From: Bettongia penicillata ogilbyi
Lineage: Eukaryota; Chordata; Mammalia; Diprotodontia; Potoroidae
Direction of reading: 5' to 3'
DNA length: 64,000 nt
NCBI GenBank assembly: GCA_023548195.1
Contig: JAJHZJ010000756.1
Coordinates: 1,054,001-1,118,000, forward strand
Program-made: the position numbers and the translations under genes
Notes under the pieces: generated by a model
The model's database searches: none
Told to the model about the DNA's origin: nothing
What the model saw: the letters and a program-made list of their open reading frames with translations, nothing else
Shown: positions 57,310-64,000 of the stretch, piece by piece
Numbering within the stretch: the first letter of the stretch is position 1
Layout of the letters: each line of letters opens with the position of its first letter

Positions 57310-57451
57310 GCAGACTGGTTGCTGAAGAACAATTTTGGAGGAGCCACGGTCTGGGCCATTGACTTGGATGACTTCACTGGCACTTACTATGGACAAGGCA
57401 AAAACCCATTCATGAAAGCCATCAGGTCTGCCTTGGGTGTCTCCACTCACA
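57310..57451 (+). pseudogene. Chitinase pseudogene exon 10
   Basis: 142 bases, open. [19 protein letters not shown] is intact apart from loss of the Cys (TFC to TYY), which would remove a disulphide. The strong donor GTAAGT remains, unlike exon 10 of the other gene. Confidence 0.9.
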
Positions 57452-58329
57452 GTAAGTAGCAATCCCACCATCCAGGGAGCCCCAAAGCAGAAAGGGTGTG
57501 GAGGAAAAGCATCAATCTGAAACTCATTTCACTTTGATTCTATTTTAAACATTTTTAACCCTATTTTTATACTTGCTCTAGCATGTAACCTGGAACAGGC
57601 AAGGGAGACCAGCAAAGTCTTATAAGTTCATAACTTGTTGAGTGAACGTCCTTTGTGACATTATGCCCCTAGTACAGGGATATAAGTGGGCTTCAATAAA
57701 ATCCAGATATAGCATTTGAGGGCGGGAATCGTTCCCTTTATAGTTTAATTCCTTTGGACTCTGCCAATGGCAACTGGAATTGAGGAGGAGATGGGAAAAC
57801 TCAGGGATAGAAAAGCAAAGAATGAATGAGTAAAACAAAGAGAAGTTTGGAGGGGGGACAGCATGGGCCCTCTAGATCAGTTTTCAGCCTGTTTGGGAGG
57901 GAAGGGAACAGGATTAAGCTGGTTTGAATCTAAGTAAGATGACAGTGATAAATGCCAGAAAGCTATAGGACAAAACTGGTTCTCGAAGAAAATCATCTAG
58001 AAAGCAGAGCACTGCTTCTGTTGGACAGTTCCCTAGATATAGGCTAAGTTACAAGGTCCTGTACCCTTTAGGAGTGTTTCCTGATTCCTGGTCAAGAACT
58101 CACTGGTGAATTTAGGTTTATTGACTCCTCCGTTTGCTCCCTTTGGAAGGGAGGAGGCACCACAGTGCACAAAGCACTGGAGTCAGGAAGACTGGGTAAC
58201 AACCCTCAACTGTAAAATGGGGTTAATCACAGCACCTATCTGGTAGGGGTGTGGTGAGGATTAAGTGAGATCACGTCTGTAAGGTGCTTGGGCTCTTAGC
58301 AAATACTGGATAAATGCTTATTCCCTTAG

Positions 58330-58548
58330 GTTGTCGAGCAAACTCTACTGGTGGTGACAGTTCAGAAGAAAGCGGTTCTGTACTCGCAAGTCCAACGGCC
58401 TCTATGCAAACCCCAAGAACAAAAATGCCTTCTACAGCTGTGTGAATGGGGAGACCTAAGAGGAGACTTGCCAGGCTCATCTAATCTTTGATACCAGCTG
58501 CTTGTGTTGCAACTGGTCAGGAGCTTTCTTGAAGGAATGATCATTAAA
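58330..58548 (+). pseudogene. Chitinase pseudogene exon 11 (CBM14) and poly(A) signal
   Basis: After CCCTTAG the linker is short. Around 58376 one base is missing, which shifts the frame before the first CBM14 cysteine. In the shifted frame the domain reads NGLYANPKNKNAFYSCVNG, then TAA (58457-58459), then TCQAHLIFDTSC and CCNWS. The family stop after CCNW is lost (GGA for TGA); the next TGA is at about 58537. ATTAAA at 58543-58548 is the likely old poly(A) signal. Confidence 0.85.
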
Positions 58549-59389
58549 GAAACTCTTTGCAACTAAATTCCACTTTGTCTGACTTCATGAATTAAGTACC
58601 TGGACACGGGTGATCTGGAATGCTCAGGGGATTGCTGCGGACACTGGGTATATCACAAGCATGGTCCAAATATATCTTTGTCCTCAGACACTGACACGTG
58701 GAGGGAGGAGCAGAGTGATGAACTTTCTAAGGATAGGTGGGAGACCACTATATCTATCCCTCACCTTTCAGTCTTTCCCTCTGGTTGCCATGTCTTTCTT
58801 TCTAACCCTTACAGAGATAAGGGCCAAATTTCCCTTTCCCTCAACTCAAATATGCCAGTGTCATCTTCGCAAAGTCCTTTATGTAGCTGTCTCACCACCT
58901 GGGGGCACCGTGACAAAGTATTTTTCTTCTATGTGACAAAATTCCTATTTATACGTCTGGTGGGTTAAGATTCCTCCCCTACCCCCACCCCCATGGAAAT
59001 TTGTCACTCATGCAGTGCCCTTGGTAGCAGGGAGTCGGTGGGATCTTATCCTTTGCCTCTTTTCAAAGACACCTGCAATGGCCGAACCCTCTGAAGGCTG
59101 TAAAGACTGTCCTCACGTGGTTGAAGGAGATGCCCCAGTGAGTGATGCATGGAATGGGCGAAGGGGCAGTTTCATGTTTCACACCTATTAGTGGTCCCCC
59201 TCAAACTGGTGTGGTGATTGGAGAAAAGAAAGAGACTGGAGATTTGTGAAGAAATATTTGTTACCTTAGAACCCTTTATTAGAGTAATGTGGGCAGAAGT
59301 ATCAATACCTCTAACAGTGATAGCCATTGGGCACAGAAGTGGGACTCAAGTTCAGTTCTTTAATAGTATATTTATAGGAAGGAGGGGTG

Positions 59390-59390
59390 A

Positions 59391-59423
<33 letters not shown>

Positions 59424-59424
59424 T
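59390..59424. repeat. (GT)n microsatellite
   Basis: A GT run with one TA interruption. Confidence 0.95.
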
Positions 59425-60063
59425 ATTTTAGCATTCCAGGTACACCGATATTTTGTGAAAATGAAAATATCTGCCATGTAAAAAATAATCAATTAGTGGG
59501 TGATTTCTCACTTCAGAGAAGTTTTTATCACGAGAGGTACTTTAACAGACACTCTCCCAGTGCTCTGAGAATGATTCGATTTTTTAAAAACTTGAATTCT
59601 CGGTCTGGTGCTTATCACCTGTGCATTTGTTAATTATGATTGGTGCTATGCACCAAGCACTGAGGCAAAAACAAAAATAATCCTTTCCCACCAAGAGTTT
59701 ATATTCTGCTGGAAGGGAAACAGTTTTGCACAGAGAAGTGAATACACAATATGTACAAAATACAAATCCATGCCCCAGACTCTAGGTTCATATGGACTGG
59801 TTCTAATTCTGGAACTGACCCAGAAGGGTCATTTTCCCTTTGGCTCATTTTCTTGGGGCTTAGAATTTACCCTGGGAAAATGTACAAACATGTTACATGT
59901 CCTAGTTTCCACAGACTTGGGTTAAAAAAGCCCTCAATTCTTGCAGAAATACCCAAGATGATAAAGGCAATTCAGTAGAAGGCAGTCTTTCTTTCATCTT
60001 ACATAAAATGTAGAAGGTGCAAAGAATTTATAGGAGCCTGCCATCATTGTTGTCGTTGTTGTC

Positions 60064-60090
60064 GTCATCATCATCATCATCATCATCATC
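60064..60090. repeat. (CAT)n trinucleotide repeat
   Basis: Nine units of CAT/ATC, preceded by degenerate TTGTCG units from 60048. Confidence 0.9.
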
Positions 60091-60434
60091 CTCAGCAGCA
60101 GTAGAAGCAAAACAAATGAAGCACCCACATTGGTTCCCCTCTGAAGGAACTGGTCTTGGATTTCTCCTAGGAGCAATATTCTAATCTATATTGTAGCGCC
60201 CCATACAGTTGAAAATTTCCCCAGAATAGAAGCGTCTTTGGAGGCTATTGGGTAGGTTTTCGTCAGAACTTCAAGGTCCAAATAAGTCACAAATAAGTCA
60301 GTAATGATGGTGGAGGCATGGTCATGATCTCCTGTAGCCCCTTTCTCCCATATCAGAGTTCAAGCGATAGAAATCCCATGAAGGATACTCCTTCCCTCCA
60401 ATAAGTATACTGGAAAGGAAATCCTCTCCTCTCC

Positions 60435-60695
60435 TTAATAATAGCTAGCATTTATGTTACACTTTAAGGTTTTCAAAGAACTTTGCAAATACTATCTTAT
60501 TTGATCCTCACAGCACCCTTGGGAAATAGGTGCTATCATTATCTTCATTTTACCAGTGAAGAAACTGGGGCAGATGGAGATTAAATGATTTCCCCAACTT
60601 CCCATAGCTAGTAGGTGTATGACACTGGACTTGAACTCAAGTCTTCCTGACTCCAGGTACAGCTCTATCCATTGAACCACACTGCTGCCTCTTTA
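60435..60695. repeat. MIR-like SINE, nearly complete
   Basis: AGCTAGCATTTATGTTACAC, TTTGATCCTCACAGCACCCT, TCATTTTACCAGTGAAGAAA and CTCAAGTCTTCCTGACTCCA in order, ending in CACTGCTGCC. Confidence 0.75.
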
Positions 60696-61834
60696 GAGAG
60701 AATTTGAGCCCCAGTTATGCCATTGGTGGGCTAAGGAACTTACTCCACACATAGCACTTAGTCACCCACACAGTACTCTGGGCAACAGGGGGTAGATTGG
60801 AGCCCACACTTGTCCCCTTTCCAAAGTAATTGCAATGGATCAAGCCTCTAACAACTCTGTCTAGTGACCTAAGGATCTGTCCCACCAGGTAGAAGGAACT
60901 TGAGTTGGTTGCCCACGAGACAACCTCCTAGGTAAGATTTACACAAGAAATCTCCTTGCTCTTGACAAAATGCTAGATCTAGATTCTAAAGTCTTCCCTA
61001 TTCTATTGCTTCCATTTGAATTGTCTTAGGACAGCTCTGAAGAGTACTGGCAAGAAAAATTCCAAGCATTCAAACTCTACTGCAGAGAGCAGGAGAGACC
61101 AATGGATTGGTCCCATTGCTTGAATGCCAAATTTGCACTTGCCTAAAAGACTCTTTTACAGAGAACTCATGCAAAGTAGGTGCTCACGTGGTGATCAGAA
61201 GAAGTGATACAGAGATACTCACAAGATCTCTCTGAAGAACTTTGATACTAATTGATCATCCAGGATGGCATGCTCATATCAAAGAAAGTGTTATGCTCTA
61301 TGAGCAAAGCAGAATTCGGGCAGCTCAAAAAAACAAAAACAAAAACATGAGGTGTGCAAATTAGAGACATCTCCCCCTCAAATGGTCAGATGGATTATTT
61401 GTGCCCTACCAATAGCAGACCCTTCTGAGAGCATATCAGTATGATGTCATTTTGGTCTTCCTCAAGCATGAAGGACAAATCACACACAAGAGGTTAGTGT
61501 TGGGGAATATTCTCCACAAACTCCTCTCTTATCTCTACTTCTACCATACGTCTCTGCAAGAATGCTATCATTATCCTGGCCACTGTTCTCTCATAGGTTA
61601 GGAAAGTCTATTGAACTCTCCCCTTATCCAAGTTAATTGTAGGTGAATCTTGATATGGACAATTCAAACAACACTTTACACTAAAAATCATTTCTATTTG
61701 TCTTTTGAATGCATCACAGAATGCACCTGTGTTGTAACAGAAATCAGACCATTTGTGCTTTACAATGTGTGACCTCAGTTAAATTATTTAACCTCTGAGT
61801 TTTAATTTCTTTATCTGTAAGATGAGTTAGCTAA

Positions 61835-62330
61835 AAGAAATTATAGAATCCAGGAGGGAAATGAACAGGGGCCATGCGAGTTGACAAATTCCAGCACGGT
61901 TGCAAAAGTAGCCCTCATAAGACTTGGCAAATGATTGGATATTGAGAATGAGGAAGACAAAAAAGTCAATGGTGAGTCCTTGCTTGCAAATACGGGGGAC
62001 TGAGAGAATGATAGCACCCAACAGAAATAAGGAAGTCTAGAAGAAGGATGAGTTTTGGAGGGAAGATAATGAGTTACATTTAGAATGTAGTGACTCTGAA
62101 ATGCCAGTGGACCTCCAAGTGGAGTTTTCTATCAGAGAGTTGGTGATGTGGGACTGTAACATCAGAATAAAGATTAAAAACATCTATGCCAAAATCTGGG
62201 AATCATCTGCTTAGAGGCAAGGGTCTAAACCATAGGAAACTGGCAAAATCGTAACAGAAAGAGAAAGAAGGAAAAATAAAAAGAGAAAGAGGGCCCAGGA
62301 CAGAGTCTTATTGCCCATTTGACCCAACAC
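61835..62330 (+). repeat. L2-type LINE internal fragment
   Basis: TGCCAGTGGACCTCCAAGTG, AAATCTGGGAATCATCTGCT and GAGGGCCCAGGACAGAGTCT occur in the order seen in old L2-type copies. A related piece lies in CHIA intron 7 (about 18840-19100). Confidence 0.5.
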
Positions 62331-62845
62331 AAATGACAGAAGTAGATAAAATGCTGGGAATTTCCCCAAACAGCAGTCTCAAGAAACTTTTATAGCCATT
62401 AGGTCTTTACCACGTTGTTGCACCATACTTCCTTTGGTCCCTTTTTTAACCTTAAGCCACTATCCCATAATAGATGTTTTAGCTGCTATTTATCTCCTGC
62501 CTATTTAGTCATCCCATAATTTCCTTGGGAAAAGATTGCCTGAGAATCAATCAGAATGAGCCTGGGCACCATGTTGACCACAGAGATCTATATGAATGGC
62601 ACATTCTCTTTGTGGTTGAGGGATTCCCCAGTCAGACTCTGTGGTTTTCCTGAGGTTGGGGTAGTCTAATTCTCATAGTCCTGATTGATAGCAGATAACC
62701 CCACAAGACCAGAAGTATTCTGGCAGTTTAACTCCTAAAAGCAATTCTTTCCAGGTAATTGTTTGTCAAGGCATGTAATGCAGCCCCTTTTATTAACACT
62801 TACAAACCATCACCACCACTTCCTAGCTCTGTCATTTGATGGGTG

Positions 62846-62847
<2 letters not shown>

Positions 62848-62884
<37 letters not shown>

Positions 62885-62885
62885 A
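62848..62885. repeat. (GT)n microsatellite
   Basis: TATATATATGTGTGT running into about fourteen pure GT units. Confidence 0.95.
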
Positions 62886-64000
62886 TCCACACACGCATCT
62901 TTTAAATCATACCTCTTTTTGCAATTTAAAAAGAGGAGTGAGGAGGAATATGTGCCCCATGTCCTAACACAGTGGCTAATTCCTTGCTGAAATTTAGCAT
63001 GAATAGTGACAAAACCTTAAACTTAAGAGTTACATGCTAGGAATTCAAATCAACACTACTTTTTTCTGGCTATGTGTCCTTGAACAAGTCATCAAATTCT
63101 TTGAGTCTCAATTTTCACATATCCAAAACGTAGTTAATGGTACCTGCCTTACTTGGAAAATGATGATACTTGCCTTACAATTATACCAACCTTATATTCC
63201 ACACCATGACATGATAACCAAATGAGACAATATTGTGAAATACTTCTATAAAACATATAGGAGTACCAGAATTTCATGATTCAACTTGATCCCACCAGCA
63301 ATGAGTGCCTCATATGTACAAGAAACAATGGGATAAAAAAAATAAAACAGCACCTGTCACATACATGATACACATACATGTACATGTATGCATACACACC
63401 TGTACCTGTATATATGTTGTTTCTTGAGACAGGTTGAGTGATTTCGACAGAGTCAATGATCCAGTAAATAACTGAGGCAGAATTTGAACACAGAACTCCC
63501 TGACTCCAAGTCCAGGGCTGTATTTGCTATGCTATCTTCCTCTCTCTAGGGAAGATTGAAAGGATTGCTTTTCTGTAATGAGGACCTCATTGAGACTAGA
63601 TAAGACTTGCCCAATACTTTCCAGTAATATATGTGGAGGTGTAAAGGAGGCAGAAGATCACAAGATTTTCCTAAGGGATGCAGGGACCTCCTCCTCCTTG
63701 TACCACCCAGCTGCATGTGGTCCATAGGTAATATGGATCCATCTGTAGTCCACTAGTCCCTAAGATGAACTCTCCCAAAGTTTCCTTGAGGGTGATGAAA
63801 AGAGTCATTTTTGTTCATCTTCTATTACAAGCATGGTGCCACAACAGGATTAATGTATCATTTATGACGTGCTCTAATTCACAGTGTGACAATATTAAGG
63901 TAATATCTAGGCAAGCAGCAATAAACTCATCCAGCAGATACACAGGCATCATTTATGAAATTCTTCAATGTTATGGGATGTCAGCCAGTACAAAGGATCT

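Larger units (their letters stand above)
42463..58548 (+). pseudogene. Second acidic-chitinase-like gene (CHIA paralogue), broken
   Basis: Eleven exon equivalents are traceable at 42524-42548, 43922-43951, 44049-44250, 45081-45137, 45521-45677, 52718-52830, 53363-53486, 54761-54946, 55821-55937, 57310-57451 and 58330-58548, with the same exon order and phases as the intact gene. Defects: TAG in exon 2, TGA in place of W31 in exon 3, WNF changed to SSS in exon 4, TAA at the catalytic glutamate plus a lost donor in exon 5, TGA in exon 9, and a frameshift, TAA and lost terminal stop in exon 11. Exons 6, 7, 8 and 10 remain open. Intron 5 contains a HAL1 copy and a defective ERV. It was once a secreted GH18 chitinase with CBM14. 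The MVATAAN and FLRKYNF segments also resemble chitotriosidase, so the exact paralogue is uncertain. Confidence 0.93.
58590..64000. other. Gene-free region downstream of the chitinase pseudogene
   Basis: No exon or RNA gene is supported. It holds a MIR-type SINE (60435-60695), an L2-type region (61835-62330), GT microsatellites, a CAT repeat and a MIR-type end (63040-63540). Confidence 0.5.

Noticed and set aside
59218..59978. Open frames downstream of the pseudogene
   Set aside because: They run through a GT microsatellite and old repeat sequence and resemble no protein I know.
1..64000. CRISPR arrays, operons or prokaryotic defence systems
   Set aside because: The spliced genes, SINEs and LINEs show vertebrate nuclear DNA; the tandem repeats are microsatellites or element parts.

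Overview
The window looks like nuclear DNA from a marsupial. It has spliced genes with GT-AG introns, a dense load of MIR-like and RTE-derived SINEs of the marsupial type, old L2/CR1-type LINEs, half-L1 (HAL1) elements, a gammaretrovirus-like endogenous retrovirus and many microsatellites. The species cannot be named from sequence alone. The real gene content is a tandem cluster of acidic mammalian chitinase (CHIA, glycoside hydrolase family 18) genes, all on the + strand.

Region 1 (1-4440) holds only repeats. Region 2 (4470-24305) is a CHIA gene with a TATA box, ten coding exons that join in frame, and a poly(A) signal. It encodes a 385-residue secreted chitinase with an intact DxxDxDxE active site. 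A CAG-type glutamine codon has become TAG at the end of exon 10. A second in-frame TAG opens the next exon, so the otherwise well preserved chitin-binding (CBM14) exon is cut off from the catalytic domain. Intron 1 carries a second TATA box plus first exon whose ATG has become ATA. Intron 4 carries a decayed 7SL RNA copy.

Region 3 (24.3-42.5 kb) is intergenic: SINEs, CR1/L3-like LINE remnants, a HAL1 with a nested L1 fragment (29.1-33.1 kb), an orphan chitinase exon 10 (33266-33373), and a reverse-strand HAL1 (37836-40807) flanked by 17-bp target-site duplications. The second HAL1 may carry a 3' transduction.

Region 4 (42.46-58.55 kb) is a second CHIA-type gene in which all eleven exon equivalents can be traced. 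It is a pseudogene, with stops in exons 2, 3, 5, 9 and 11, a destroyed catalytic motif, a lost splice donor and a frameshift in the CBM14 exon. Its intron 5 has grown to 7 kb with a HAL1 copy and a defective ERV. Region 5 (58.6-64 kb) shows only repeats and low-complexity tracts.

Taken together, the window records stepwise erosion of a chitinase cluster: one gene with an intact catalytic domain but no readable CBM14, one full-length fossil, and fragments of at least one further copy (orphan exon 10, and possibly the extra promoter/exon 1). I saw no wholly new type of system. The most interesting items are the catalytic-only CHIA, the duplicated promoter/exon 1, and the antisense open frames in the HAL1 5' regions.
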